Shown here: positions 15,478 through 24,703 of the stretch, in pieces
Position numbering within the stretch: the stretch's first letter is position 1
Layout: each line of letters starts with the position of its first letter
Source of the DNA: an uncultured Granulosicoccaceae bacterium
GTDB lineage: Bacteria > Pseudomonadota > Gammaproteobacteria > Granulosicoccales > Granulosicoccaceae
Length of the DNA: 32,483 bases
Assembly (NCBI GenBank): GCA_937922945.1
Contig: CAKZUP010000193.1
Location: 1 to 32,483, forward strand
Direction of reading: 5' to 3'
Translations under genes and position numbers: made by a program
The notes under the pieces: generated by a model
Seen by the model: only the letters and a program-made list of their open reading frames with translations
What the model was told of the DNA's origin: nothing
Database searches by the model: none

Positions 15478-16137
15478 ATGAGCCAGCTCATAGCAATGCG
15501 ATTTACACCATTCAAAGCAATTTTTGTGGCAAAAGCGGCAATAAGTGCGAAAGCAAAGATTGCGCTCAGTGTCGCAATAGTTATTCTGTTAAGCGGTTGC
15601 GGTATCAATAACATTCCCACCTTCGATGAAGAAGTGGATGGAGCCTGGAGTGAAGTCCAGAACCAATACAAGCGACGGGCCGATCTCGTTCCCAATCTTA
15701 TTGAAACCGTGAAAGGCTTCGCTGAACAAGAAAAAGAGGTCTTCCTTGAAGTAACCGAAGCCCGTGCAAAAGTATCGCAAATGAATGTGTCACCGGAAAT
15801 GCTCTCTGACCCTGCCGCGTTTCAACAATTCCAACAAAACCAGGCCGGACTTGGTGGTGCCTTAAGCAAGTTACTGCTGGTAGCCGAACGTTACCCGGAT
15901 TTAAAATCGAATGAGAATTTTCTACAACTGCAAAACCAGCTTGAAGGAACAGAGAACAGAATTGCAGTTGCACGGGGTGACTACATAAAAGCGGTGCAGC
16001 GCTACAACACAGAGCTTCGGACCATACCGGGCCGATGGTGGAAGAAGTTCATGTACTCAGAATCGACGGCAAAAGAAACCTTCAGCATCGATCCTGCCGA
16101 TATAGAAAACCCAACCGTCAATTTTACTAACAACTAA
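15478..16137 (+). CDS. lemA: LemA family lipoprotein
   Basis: 219 residues. A long N-terminal segment ends in the lipobox LLSGC (about 37-41), so the protein is probably lipid-anchored in the envelope. The LemA core follows: IPTFDEEVDGAWSEVQNQYK, RRADLVPNLIETVKG, LLLVAERYPDLKSNENFLQL, then LEGTENRIAVARGDY. The all-helical core is standard for the family, whose function is still unclear. GGAGA lies at good spacing before the ATG at 15478. It heads the operon lemA-TPM-TPM, a common gene pairing in bacteria. Confidence 0.93.
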   Translation: MSQLIAMRFTPFKAIFVAKAAISAKAKIALSVAIVILLSGCGINNIPTFDEEVDGAWSEVQNQYKRRADLVPNLIETVKGFAEQEKEVFLEVTEARAKVSQMNVSPEMLSDPAAFQQFQQNQAGLGGALSKLLLVAERYPDLKSNENFLQLQNQLEGTENRIAVARGDYIKAVQRYNTELRTIPGRWWKKFMYSESTAKETFSIDPADIENPTVNFTNN

Positions 16138-16193
16138 CAGGATCATTTTCTTACCCGTATTCACGATTATCACACGGTTATGCGAACTCGGAC

Positions 16194-17120
16194 ATGCTAA
16201 TTCGACCTCAATCGCTTGCCATACTATTAGTGCTTTGGATGGCAAGTCTGTTTGCAGCTGCACCGGTAGCAGCACAGACAACAGCGCAATCGACGCTTAC
16301 CTTCCCCACCTTAACCGGGCGCGTTGTTGATCAGGCAAACATACTCGATGTCAGCGATGAACAGAAACTTGATGCACAACTGGCCCAACACGAAAATGAC
16401 ACGTCGAATCAAATCGTCGTCGTCACGGTGAATTCACTGGGCGGCTATGATATTGCAGACTATGCGCTGCGCCTGGGTCGTGAATGGGGAATCGGAACCG
16501 AGGATAAAAACAACGGCATTATCCTCCTGGTAGCACCGAACGAACGCAAGGTGCGAATCGAAGTGGGCTACGGACTTGAAGGCGCACTTCCCGATGGCTT
16601 AGCCGGGCAAATTATCCGCCGCAACATACTGCCGCAGTTCAAAGAACAAGATTACCCCACCGGTATAAAGTCCGGTGTTAATGCTGTGCTGCAAGCGGTA
16701 GCCGGTGAATATAAAGCCGAGCCCACTCGAACAACCAAGCGTCCAACCGGTGCCGATGGCTCTTTCGATTTTATTCCGCTTTTTTTTATTGGCATGGTTG
16801 CCATACCCGGACTGTTGCGCAAAAGCGGATTGTACCGAGTGGCCAACGCCGCCTTTCCAGCAGGCTTTGTCGGCCTGGCCAGCAGCCTTGTTGCCGGCAA
16901 TCTTATAGTAGGACTTCTGTTCGGTGTGGCTGTGTTCATCGTTATTTATTTCATGAACCCGAAAGGCGGTGGTCCAAGGGGCGGTGGGCGCACAGGCAGA
17001 ATCGGGAGGCACGGCAGACACGGCATGGGCGGTGGCTTTGGTGGTGGTCGTTTCGGCGGTGGAGGATTCGGCGGTGGCGGCGGTAGTTTCGGCGGCGGCG
17101 GTGCATCCGGGAGTTGGTAA
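16194..17120 (+). CDS. TPM-domain protein with Gly-rich tail
   Basis: 308 residues. A signal peptide ends near AAPVAAQ (about 28). The TPM domain (about 40-165) carries LTGRVVDQANIL, SNQIVVVTVNSLGGYDIADY, then ALRLGREWGIGTEDKNNG, and IEVGYGLEGALPDG. Two hydrophobic segments follow (about 195-255). The tail from about 262 is almost pure Gly with Arg/Phe/Ser and ends GASGSW, typical of this YgcG-like family. It probably sits in the inner membrane with the TPM domain outside. It comes 56 bases after lemA and its stop overlaps the next start (TAATG). Confidence 0.92.
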   Translation: MLIRPQSLAILLVLWMASLFAAAPVAAQTTAQSTLTFPTLTGRVVDQANILDVSDEQKLDAQLAQHENDTSNQIVVVTVNSLGGYDIADYALRLGREWGIGTEDKNNGIILLVAPNERKVRIEVGYGLEGALPDGLAGQIIRRNILPQFKEQDYPTGIKSGVNAVLQAVAGEYKAEPTRTTKRPTGADGSFDFIPLFFIGMVAIPGLLRKSGLYRVANAAFPAGFVGLASSLVAGNLIVGLLFGVAVFIVIYFMNPKGGGPRGGGRTGRIGRHGRHGMGGGFGGGRFGGGGFGGGGGSFGGGGASGSW

Positions 17121-17797
17121 TGAGCTTTCTGACAACAGCTGAAAAAACAACACTACGCGAACAGATTCAACAGGCGGAGTCTGGAACAACTGGTGAAATC
17201 GTGACGGTTATTGCAGATCAAAGCGACGGCTATCGATTTATTCCGCTGCTGTGGGCAGCGCTTATCAGTTTGAGTATTCCCGGCCTGTTTTTCCTGTATC
17301 AATACCTCGCCACCGCAGGCTGGCATTATCCGGGGGACTCAAGCCGAGGTCTGGCCCGGGTGTATCACGTACAGGTGTTGGTTTTTCTTGGTCTGGCAAG
17401 CGTATTTCAATGGGCGCCAATACGACTATGGCTGATACCCAAAGCCATAAAGTTGCAACGGGCACAGCGACATGCCCGCGAACAGTTCTTCGTGCAAAAT
17501 CTGCATTTAACGCAAAACAATACCGGCGTTTTAATATTTGTATCCGTTGCAGAGCACTACGTCGAAATTATTGTGGACGACGCTGTTGCCACGGCCGTAG
17601 ACAACGCAGTTTGGCAAAGCACTATTGATGACTTTATACAACACGTTCGCCAAGGCAATATAGCAACCGGTTTCGAAGAGGCGATAGACCATTGCAAAAA
17701 CGTGTTGTGTGAACACTTCCCTGCCCCGCATGGCAGACCCGATGAATTACCCAATCACCTGATTGAAATCAGACATTCAGACGCCGGGAACCGGTAA
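17120..17797 (+). CDS. Second TPM-domain protein
   Basis: 225 residues. It starts at the ATG at 17120, which shares one base with the stop of the previous gene (TAATG), with GGGAG upstream, so translation is coupled. The N terminus has TTAEKTTLREQIQQAESGTT and GEIVTVIADQSDGY, a shortened TPM motif without signal peptide. Two membrane helices occupy about 40-65 and 78-100, followed by a TPM-like region (about 120-195: NNTGVLIFVSVAEHYVEIIV and GFEEAIDHCK). It therefore looks like the membrane partner of the preceding protein. Substrate is unknown. Confidence 0.88.
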   Translation: MSFLTTAEKTTLREQIQQAESGTTGEIVTVIADQSDGYRFIPLLWAALISLSIPGLFFLYQYLATAGWHYPGDSSRGLARVYHVQVLVFLGLASVFQWAPIRLWLIPKAIKLQRAQRHAREQFFVQNLHLTQNNTGVLIFVSVAEHYVEIIVDDAVATAVDNAVWQSTIDDFIQHVRQGNIATGFEEAIDHCKNVLCEHFPAPHGRPDELPNHLIEIRHSDAGNR

Positions 17798-17866
17798 CAG
17801 ATAACAAGTGGAATCTGCGCTAAGCCATTGCGCATTGTTAGCACACGGTTACGAAGACGAGCTCGA

Positions 17867-19009
17867 TTATTCTTTCGATACCTCAGATGCCAGCAGCGCA
17901 GATGTTAAGGCAATGGGTGCCAACATCAACAATGCCATGCGCAACCCAAGCCATTCGGACACAAACCCGATAAGCGGAGGTGCAAGCAAAAACGCCGAAA
18001 ACGAAATCATGGTTATGGCGGCAACATTGTCTGCAGCGGAACCGGGTCGCCGGGCAGCAGCTGTTATCGCTAGCGGATACACAATAGCGACGCCCATGCC
18101 ACTGATGGCTGCTCCCACCATTGCCATCAGCTCCGATGTGGACAACGCAAATATGGCTATTCCAACGGCTGCAGATACGCCGGATACCTGAACGATCAAT
18201 TTGGCCTCGTACCTATCGCCAATGGCATCCCCGAACAAGCGCACCGCTGCCATAACGATGGCAAAAAATGAATAGATAATACCAATGAGCAGTGGTGATG
18301 CATCGAGCACCGATTTTACAAAAACCGCAGACCAGTCGATAAACGCACCTTCAACCACCATGACGCCCATGGGCATGACGCAAAGCAACAAAACAAAACG
18401 GGAAGGCAATCGAAACAGTGCATCCGATGTTGATTGTCCGGTAGCAGGCTCATCCTTCACAACGGGTAGTCGAGTTGCCATCCAGATACCCAACAACGCA
18501 ATAACCGGCATAACCAACACAAAATGCAATTTCACCGACATACCTGCATGTGCAAGTAAGCCGCCGGTTAACGCGCCCACCAGTGAACCCAGACTCCAGA
18601 AACCATGGCAGCGCGACATGATGCGTTTGCCCAGCGACTGTTCTAACCGATCGGCTTCGGTATTCATGGCCACCTCGACCAGTCCCACCGCGATACCACT
18701 AATAAAAAGAGACAGCATGAACACAATTTGGGTCTGTGCAAACGGGGGAAGCAACAGCGATAAGGCCCATGCCGGCAGAAAAATCTGACAACCTTGACGC
18801 AAACCGGTGCGGTCCAGAATACGACCGGCAACGAGCAAGCCAACGATAGTGCCAAGCGGCACCGATAACAGACACAGCCCCAGCGCGGCATCGCTCAGAC
18901 CCAAGTTCATTTTGAAATCCGGTATGCGGGGAATCCAGTTGCCAAGCACAGCCGATTCGAGAAAGAACACACCGAAAATGGCACTGATTGCTTTATTGGA
19001 GGGGGTCAT
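17867..19009 (-). CDS. MFS transporter, YbjJ-like
   Basis: 380 residues with about 12 hydrophobic segments, normal for the major facilitator superfamily. The N terminus contains ESAVLGNWIPRIPDFKMNLG and ALGLCLLSVPLGTIVGLLVA, close to the YbjJ branch; an A-like motif GRILDRTGLR follows helix 2. A conserved acidic stretch EVAMNTEADRLEQSLGKR is in helix 4-5. Substrate cannot be told from sequence. It is convergent with the TPM operon and divergent from the GcvT-fusion dehydrogenase at 19152, so export or uptake of a related metabolite is possible but unproven. Confidence 0.88.
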   Translation of the reverse strand: MTPSNKAISAIFGVFFLESAVLGNWIPRIPDFKMNLGLSDAALGLCLLSVPLGTIVGLLVAGRILDRTGLRQGCQIFLPAWALSLLLPPFAQTQIVFMLSLFISGIAVGLVEVAMNTEADRLEQSLGKRIMSRCHGFWSLGSLVGALTGGLLAHAGMSVKLHFVLVMPVIALLGIWMATRLPVVKDEPATGQSTSDALFRLPSRFVLLLCVMPMGVMVVEGAFIDWSAVFVKSVLDASPLLIGIIYSFFAIVMAAVRLFGDAIGDRYEAKLIVQVSGVSAAVGIAIFALSTSELMAMVGAAISGMGVAIVYPLAITAAARRPGSAADNVAAITMISFSAFLLAPPLIGFVSEWLGLRMALLMLAPIALTSALLASEVSKE

Positions 19010-19151
19010 TGTGCGCTACTGATCAGTTTGAAGAGGGCGCAAAGCGGCCCATAAAATATTGTCGCTATAAGTTAGGCTAAACTGGCTCCAGCCTCTGCCC
19101 CTGCGAGGTAATATTGTAACCCTCTTAATCGTTCCCAGGATGTTTATCCCG

Positions 19152-21575
19152 ATGGCTGATGCAAAAGTTCTTATTATCGGTGGTGGTGTGGCCGGATGCA
19201 GCACGCTTTACCACTTGGCACTGCGTGGCTGGACCGATGCGCTTTTGTTGGAAATGGATGAGCTAACCTCGGGGTCTACTTGGCACGCGGCAGGTAACAT
19301 CCCGACTTTTTCCGGCAGCCGGAATATTATCAAGCTGCAGCACTACAGCACCCAGCTGTATGCCAAATTGGCAGAAGATCCAAATTACCCGATTAACTAC
19401 CATCAAACCGGCTCTATTCGCCTTGCACAAAGTGAGTTGCGAATGCAGGAGTATCAACACGTACACGACATGGGCAATGCCATGGATATCGGGTATGAGC
19501 TGCTGACTAACGAACAAATGCAGGAGCGTTGCCCTCAACTCAATACTGACGGGTTGGTTGGTGGACTATGGGACCCACACGATGGCGACATCGACCCCAG
19601 TCAGCTCACACAAGCCATGGCATCGGCTGCACGTAACATGGGCGCTCAAATAAAACGGTTTACCCGTGTCACATCCGTCGAACGTACTGGAAAGTTGTGG
19701 ACCGTTACAACCCCTGAAGCATCCTACACCTGTGAAATTGTCGTCAATGCAGCTGGTTATCGTGCCGGTGAAGTCAGTGCCATGTTCGGCCAATACCTGC
19801 CAGTCGTCTCCATGCAGCACCAATACCTGGTGACCGAATCGGTGCCCGAACTGGAACAGGCAGATTCTCTGATGCCGTTAATTAGAGACCCAGACGATTC
19901 TTACTATTTGCGACAGGAAAAAACCGGACTTATTCTCGGCCCCTATGAAAAAGATGCCAGAGCACATTGGGCCGATGGCAAACTGCCGGAAAACTTTGCC
20001 TATGAACTCTACCCTGACGACCTTGAGCGTCTGGAATGGTATATCGAACAAGCCTGTGAAAGACTCCCTATCCTGGGCACTGTTGGTGTACAACGCGTGA
20101 TCAACGGCCCTATTCCGTACACACCCGATGGCATTCCCAATGTGGGCCCTGCTGCCGGATTGGAAAACGTCTATCACTGCAATAGCTTTAGTTTCGGTAT
20201 TTGCCAGGGTGGCGGTGCTGGAAAAACACTCTCAGAATGGATAATCGATGGTCGCCCCGAGTGGGATATGTGGTCGATGGACTCACGTCGATTCGGCCAC
20301 TATGCCGATCAGGATTACGTGGTAGAACGAGCCACCGAACTTTATGGTCGTGAATACGCAATCAGTCTTCCGCACGATGAGTGGCCCGGTGGCCGACCAA
20401 GACTCACCAGCCCTTTGCATAGTACGTTAAGTGCGAAGTCTGCGCAGTATGGTGCGCGAGGCGGTTACGAACGTCCTCAGTGGTTTGCGCAAGACGGTGA
20501 CGACACCAACACCGAAGCCAGTTACGCTCACGGTGGATGGTTCAATGCCGCCAAGCGAGAAGCCTTGCACGTTGCTGAGCACGCCGGTGTACTCGACTTA
20601 TGCGGTTTTGCCAAATTTGTATTAAAAGGCGCAGGTGCCGACACCTGGCTCGATTCGCAAATTGCTGGCCGAGTGCCTTCACCGGGCAGACTTTCACTCA
20701 GTTACTTCTGCTATGAAAACGGTGGTATCGGCTGCGAGATGACCATTAGCTGCATCAGTAGCGAACACTACATTCTGATTGGTGGCGCACCAGCGCGTGT
20801 GCACGATCTAGATTGGTTGCAAAAAGCCCTACCAGAGAACTCATCGTTAAGCATAGAGGACATTACTGATACTCAAAGTACACTGGTATTGGCTGGCCCA
20901 AAGTCACGTGACGTACTTGCACCGATTAGCGACAGTGACTTGAGTAATGAACATTTTAAATGGTTAACCATGCAACAGATTAGTGTGGCAGGTCATCAGC
21001 TTATGGCTCTGCGGGTTAACTATATTGGAGAATTGGGCTGGGAACTGCACGTCGAAAACGAGTCTGCGCTGGCGGTATACAGCGCGCTGTTCGACTCTGC
21101 AAAAAATGTGGGCGTGGATCTACGCGACTTCGGACAATATGCTATGGATGGTATGCGACTGGAAAAAGGCTATCGCGCTATGCAAGCTGAACTTGACCAC
21201 CAGACAACGCCAATAATGGCAGGCCTTGATCGCTTTATAACGTTGGACAAACAGGCAGACTTCCCCGGTAAGCAAGCGCTACTTGAACAGCAAAAAACCG
21301 GTTCTGAACTCATGTTCGTGCAGCTGCAGCTCGACCAGACCGAACACGATGCTTTGTACGGCTGCACAATAATGGACGGCGATACCGCAGTCGGTTATAC
21401 CACCAGCGGTGGATTCGGTTACCGATTAAATCAGAGTATGGCACTAGGTTATGTCAATAGCGAGCTCAGCAAACCGGGTACAGAACTGAGTGTACGCATC
21501 GTTGGTAATACAGTGAACGCAACTGTGGTGGCCGAACCACTGTACGACCCAAGCAACGAAAAGCTCAGGGCTTAA
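19152..21575 (+). CDS. FAD-dependent dehydrogenase fused to GcvT (dimethylglycine/sarcosine dehydrogenase type)
   Basis: 807 residues. The N-terminal FAD oxidoreductase has KVLIIGGGVAGCS (about 5-17), and SGSTWHAAG near residue 43 supplies the histidine that in this family carries FAD covalently. The middle has NAAGYRAGEV and GPIPYTPDGIPNVGPA. The C-terminal half (about 430-800) is a GcvT/aminomethyltransferase domain with LVLAGPKSRDVL, RVNYIGELGWELHVE and LDRFITLDKQADFPGKQALL, which in relatives binds tetrahydrofolate to capture the one-carbon unit. The fusion oxidatively demethylates N-methylated amino acids; the exact substrate is open. The ATG at 19152 is 11 bases after AGGA; one at 19140 is the alternative. 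Confidence 0.9.
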   Translation: MADAKVLIIGGGVAGCSTLYHLALRGWTDALLLEMDELTSGSTWHAAGNIPTFSGSRNIIKLQHYSTQLYAKLAEDPNYPINYHQTGSIRLAQSELRMQEYQHVHDMGNAMDIGYELLTNEQMQERCPQLNTDGLVGGLWDPHDGDIDPSQLTQAMASAARNMGAQIKRFTRVTSVERTGKLWTVTTPEASYTCEIVVNAAGYRAGEVSAMFGQYLPVVSMQHQYLVTESVPELEQADSLMPLIRDPDDSYYLRQEKTGLILGPYEKDARAHWADGKLPENFAYELYPDDLERLEWYIEQACERLPILGTVGVQRVINGPIPYTPDGIPNVGPAAGLENVYHCNSFSFGICQGGGAGKTLSEWIIDGRPEWDMWSMDSRRFGHYADQDYVVERATELYGREYAISLPHDEWPGGRPRLTSPLHSTLSAKSAQYGARGGYERPQWFAQDGDDTNTEASYAHGGWFNAAKREALHVAEHAGVLDLCGFAKFVLKGAGADTWLDSQIAGRVPSPGRLSLSYFCYENGGIGCEMTISCISSEHYILIGGAPARVHDLDWLQKALPENSSLSIEDITDTQSTLVLAGPKSRDVLAPISDSDLSNEHFKWLTMQQISVAGHQLMALRVNYIGELGWELHVENESALAVYSALFDSAKNVGVDLRDFGQYAMDGMRLEKGYRAMQAELDHQTTPIMAGLDRFITLDKQADFPGKQALLEQQKTGSELMFVQLQLDQTEHDALYGCTIMDGDTAVGYTTSGGFGYRLNQSMALGYVNSELSKPGTELSVRIVGNTVNATVVAEPLYDPSNEKLRA

Positions 21576-21657
21576 TAAGTTCTAACGCCAAGTGAATATG
21601 ATGGTTAGGAAACCGTAAAATTCAATTCCCTAAAAGTTGAAAGTCTGACAATACGCG

Positions 21658-21687
21658 AAAAAAAAAGCCAGCATTCTACATGCTGGC
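21658..21687 (-). terminator. Intrinsic terminator for galU
   Basis: GCCAGCAT (21667-21674) and ATGCTGGC (21680-21687) form an 8-bp perfect stem with a five-base loop. On the minus strand the stem is followed by nine T residues. It lies 40 bases past the galU stop. The plus side ends in a weaker pyrimidine stretch, so it may also serve the convergent dehydrogenase gene. Confidence 0.9.
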
Positions 21688-21727
21688 CTTCCCTATTTCG
21701 TTGTAGGCGGAGGTTGCAGAGTTGCGC

Positions 21728-22645
21728 TTATTTTCCAGCCTTCTTCGCTAGCGGCACAACGTTACCTTCCATTCGCTGATTCAGCTCTTCAAGGTACTGC
21801 CCAAACTCATGGCCCAGCTCTTCATGCTCTAACGCGAATTCAACCTGAGCTTTCAAATATCCAAGCTTGCTACCACAATCGAATCGACGACCATCGAAAT
21901 TATATGACAGCACACGTTGTTCGGATAACAGCTCTGCGATTGCATCAGTCAACTGGATTTCATTACCTGCACCTCGAGGAGTATTCTCCAGCAAGTGAAA
22001 GATACGCGGTGTCAGGATGTAGCGACCGACAACAGCAATGTTACTTGGCGCATCTTCAACTTTCGGCTTCTCAACAATACCAGACACTTCCATTAGTCCA
22101 GGTTTAACTTCATGGCCAGCAACAATGCCATAGGAACTGACATCTTCTTTGGGCACAGGTTCTGTACCCAGTATCGAACAGTGCTGATAATTAAACACAT
22201 CAACCATTTGACTCAGGCATGGTTGCTCACTGAAATTGATTAAATCATCTGCCAGGATTACGGCGAAAGGCTCATCGTTAACAACCGGTTTTGCACACAA
22301 CACCGCATGCCCCAAACCCAGTGCTTGAGACTGGCGAATGAATACGCAGTTAACGTGACTGGGCAGAATGCCACGTAAAACCTCGAGCATTTTATCTTTG
22401 CCTTTGGCTTCAAGCTCGCGCTCCATTTCGTACGCAGTATCAAAGTGATCTTCAATCGATCGCTTGTTTCGACCAGTAACAAAAATAAGCGTGTCGACGC
22501 CAGCCGCCACTGCTTCTTCCGCAGCATACTGAATCAATGGCTTGTCCACCACTGGCAGCATTTCTTTGGGATTGGCCTTTGTCGCAGGTAAAAAACGCGT
22601 GCCCATGCCAGCGACAGGAAAAACGGCTTTTCTTATATGTTTCAT
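21728..22645 (-). CDS. galU: UTP--glucose-1-phosphate uridylyltransferase
   Basis: 305 residues, usual GalU length. It makes UDP-glucose from UTP and glucose-1-phosphate for envelope polysaccharides. The nucleotide-binding start is [15 protein letters not shown] (9-23), followed by [14 protein letters not shown] and [17 protein letters not shown]. Further landmarks are [18 protein letters not shown] and [21 protein letters not shown] precedes the ATG at 22645. It stands alone with its own terminator, divergent from fdxA. Confidence 0.97.
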   Translation of the reverse strand: MKHIRKAVFPVAGMGTRFLPATKANPKEMLPVVDKPLIQYAAEEAVAAGVDTLIFVTGRNKRSIEDHFDTAYEMERELEAKGKDKMLEVLRGILPSHVNCVFIRQSQALGLGHAVLCAKPVVNDEPFAVILADDLINFSEQPCLSQMVDVFNYQHCSILGTEPVPKEDVSSYGIVAGHEVKPGLMEVSGIVEKPKVEDAPSNIAVVGRYILTPRIFHLLENTPRGAGNEIQLTDAIAELLSEQRVLSYNFDGRRFDCGSKLGYLKAQVEFALEHEELGHEFGQYLEELNQRMEGNVVPLAKKAGK

Positions 22646-22814
22646 TTCTACTCCACCCTACTCCAGGGAACTTAGCTTGAAAGACGCACGGGCTAAACGC
22701 CAATCCCCAATACTAATGAATCTGCATGCCCTACTTGGCATCGCACAAGCCCAAGGTATCGGCAATTTTTGATACTATCTGCAACTAGCAAGCCAAACCA
22801 CAGAGAGAATAACC

Positions 22815-23138
22815 ATGACATTCGTCGTTACTGAGAACTGTATCAAATGCAAATACACGGATTGTGTCGAGGTGTGTCCTGTGGATTGCTTCCACGAAGG
22901 CCCCAATTTTCTCGTTATCGACCCTGAAGAGTGCATTGACTGCTCTCTGTGTGAGCCGGAATGCCCCATCAACGCCATTGTCGCCGAGGAAGACATGAAG
23001 CCAGAAGACGAGCAATATCTGGCCCTGAATGCCGAACTCTCTGCTATATGGCCAGTTATTACCATTCAAAAAGAACCACCAGCAGATGCCAAAGACTGGG
23101 AAGACAAGCCAGGCAAATTAGAGCTTTTAGAACGTTAA
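22815..23138 (+). CDS. fdxA: 7Fe ferredoxin (FdxA type)
   Basis: 107 residues. The first cluster region has [19 protein letters not shown], the second [16 protein letters not shown], the arrangement of [3Fe-4S]/[4Fe-4S] ferredoxins of the FdxA family. The acidic C-terminal extension ([19 protein letters not shown]) is also diagnostic. It is a small soluble electron carrier. The ATG at 22815 is preceded by AGAGAG. Divergent from galU with about 170 bases between them; a TACTAT -10-like box lies near 22773. It appears monocistronic. Confidence 0.95.
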   Translation: MTFVVTENCIKCKYTDCVEVCPVDCFHEGPNFLVIDPEECIDCSLCEPECPINAIVAEEDMKPEDEQYLALNAELSAIWPVITIQKEPPADAKDWEDKPGKLELLER

Positions 23139-23201
23139 TAAAAGTCAATTAGTCAGACAAATCGGGCCCACAGACAACACTAAAGTTCATCAAACGGACT
23201 G

Positions 23202-23223
23202 AAAAAGCCGGTTAGTTCCGGCT
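23202..23223 (-). terminator. Possible terminator downstream of alr
   Basis: AGCCGG (23206-23211) and CCGGCT (23218-23223) make a 6-bp stem with a six-base loop, followed on the minus strand by TTTT. It lies 206 bases beyond the alr stop and has no T-run on the plus strand, so it fits minus-strand termination. The rest of 23139-23429 shows no gene. Confidence 0.5.
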
Positions 23224-23429
23224 GGGCCAATCCAAGAAATTAGAGCGCCTACAAAGCCTAGTGCCCCTGACTAAGCGTTCGTCATATTACCGACTCTCGG
23301 TCAATTCTGTGCACTACTTCCATTACACGCTACAAAGATTAACCGGTCGACAAGGGAGCATAGTGCAAATTGACTATGATTCCAGAGGCCTAAGTATCCA
23401 GGTAATAGCACATTCAGCACGTTTTTCGT

Positions 23430-24509
23430 TCAGCTGTAGGCACGCGGCCCTTTGATTGACGTCAACAATTCGTAGCTGATGGTGTTGGCGGCGCGAGCAA
23501 GTATTTCCACCGGATGCTCTTCTCCCCAAAGAACTGCGTGTTCGCCAAGCTGCACATCGTTCACCTTACGTAAATCGACCGCAATGGAATCCATTGACAC
23601 ACGACCAATAATGGGACATGCCTCGCCCTGAATATAAACTGTGGCCGATGCATCCAGCACTCTTGGCAAGCCATCACCATAGCCAATAGCCACATAGCCT
23701 ACTCGCATGGCTTCTGTGCATGTGTAGCTCGCAGCGTAACCAATGCTATCGCCCGCGTTGTACTGCTTAAGTGATATCAGCGGTGCGCTTACACGCATAG
23801 CTGCACGCAATTGCGGCGCATCGGTGATGCCGGTTTGAATTGGGTTCGAACCATAAAGTATAATGCCCGGTCTTGCCCAATTGGCTTGGGATGCAGGCCA
23901 GGCCAGCACTCCAGCTGAATTCGCAAGACTGAGTTGCATGGATGGATGCGCAATTAAATGAGGCTGCACAACATTCGCAAACCGATCGATTTGATTCTGT
24001 GTTTGTGCCGACTCTGGCTCGTCCGCACTGGCGAAGTGTGTCATGGCTCCGGCCCAGCTTAAAACGTTTTTAGTCGATAGCAACCTGGCGGCTTCTTTTG
24101 CCTGAAAACCAAGTCTGCCCATACCTGTGTCAATTTTAATCCAGGGCTGCAGTTCACCTGCATGCCCGCTTTCACTAAACCACGCATATTGATCAGCACA
24201 GTGAATAACCGGCCAGAGCTGGTATTCGTAAAAAGCGTCGCACTCTTGCTTGGACTGCGCGCTCTGTAGAACGAGTATGGGTTTATCGATTGATGCCTGA
24301 CGTAACTCTATAGCTTCTGCAAGCGTGACCACAGCAAAGCCATCCGCAAGACTCAGCGCACCTGCTACTTGCACAGCTCCATGCCCATAAGCATCGGCTT
24401 TAACCACGGCGAATAGTTTTTGGCCGCCGGAACGGATGCGCGCGATCTCCAGATTATGTTGGATGGCAGCGAGATCAACGCTAATGCGTAAGGCCCGTTT
24501 ATGCGTCAT
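23430..24509 (-). CDS. alr: Alanine racemase
   Basis: 359 residues, the same length as E. coli Alr. It interconverts L- and D-alanine for peptidoglycan. The PLP lysine is in AVVKADAYGHG (K37), and the second catalytic tyrosine region is SIGYAASYT followed by VAIGYGDGLPR. IDTGMGRLG and GRVSMDSIAVDL are also conserved. I chose the ATG at 24509; a TTG two codons earlier is possible, and neither has a strong ribosome site. The gene lies 181 bases downstream of dnaB on the same strand. Confidence 0.96.
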   Translation of the reverse strand: MTHKRALRISVDLAAIQHNLEIARIRSGGQKLFAVVKADAYGHGAVQVAGALSLADGFAVVTLAEAIELRQASIDKPILVLQSAQSKQECDAFYEYQLWPVIHCADQYAWFSESGHAGELQPWIKIDTGMGRLGFQAKEAARLLSTKNVLSWAGAMTHFASADEPESAQTQNQIDRFANVVQPHLIAHPSMQLSLANSAGVLAWPASQANWARPGIILYGSNPIQTGITDAPQLRAAMRVSAPLISLKQYNAGDSIGYAASYTCTEAMRVGYVAIGYGDGLPRVLDASATVYIQGEACPIIGRVSMDSIAVDLRKVNDVQLGEHAVLWGEEHPVEILARAANTISYELLTSIKGPRAYS

Positions 24510-24544
24510 GATCAACCAGACTTTTACTGTACGAAGCGCTATTT

Positions 24545-24570
24545 TTCACTGTGTATCTTCACTGTGTATC
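24545..24570. repeat. Tandem 13-bp duplication
   Basis: TTCACTGTGTATC occurs twice in exact head-to-tail array. It lies 36-61 bases upstream of the alr start, in its leader or promoter. This looks like a replication slippage product. Confidence 0.8.
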
Positions 24571-24667
24571 GTTACTATCATCAGGCGGACTTGGCAGGCC
24601 CTAAACAAACGATAAATCTGCGCTTCATGCTGTGTGACATCAAGCTATCGCTCAGCGTGAAATAAAC

Positions 24668-24703
24668 TGAACTCAAATTAATGAACTCAATTAGCTGAAC
24701 TCA
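24668..24703. repeat. Three TGAACTCA copies spaced 14 bp
   Basis: TGAACTCA occurs at 24668, 24682 and 24696, exactly 14 bp apart. The last copy is inside the final codons of dnaB, whose stop lies between copies 2 and 3. On the minus strand they read TGAGTTCA. It may be slippage-derived or a small operator array ahead of alr. Confidence 0.8.

Noticed and set aside
16599..17189. Minus-strand open frame of 196 aa over the Gly-rich TPM gene
   Set aside because: It is a shadow of GC-rich Gly codons; the plus-strand frame carries the TPM domain motifs.
22775..23065. Minus-strand frames over fdxA
   Set aside because: The plus-strand frame encodes all ferredoxin cysteine motifs, whereas the opposite frames have no family signal.
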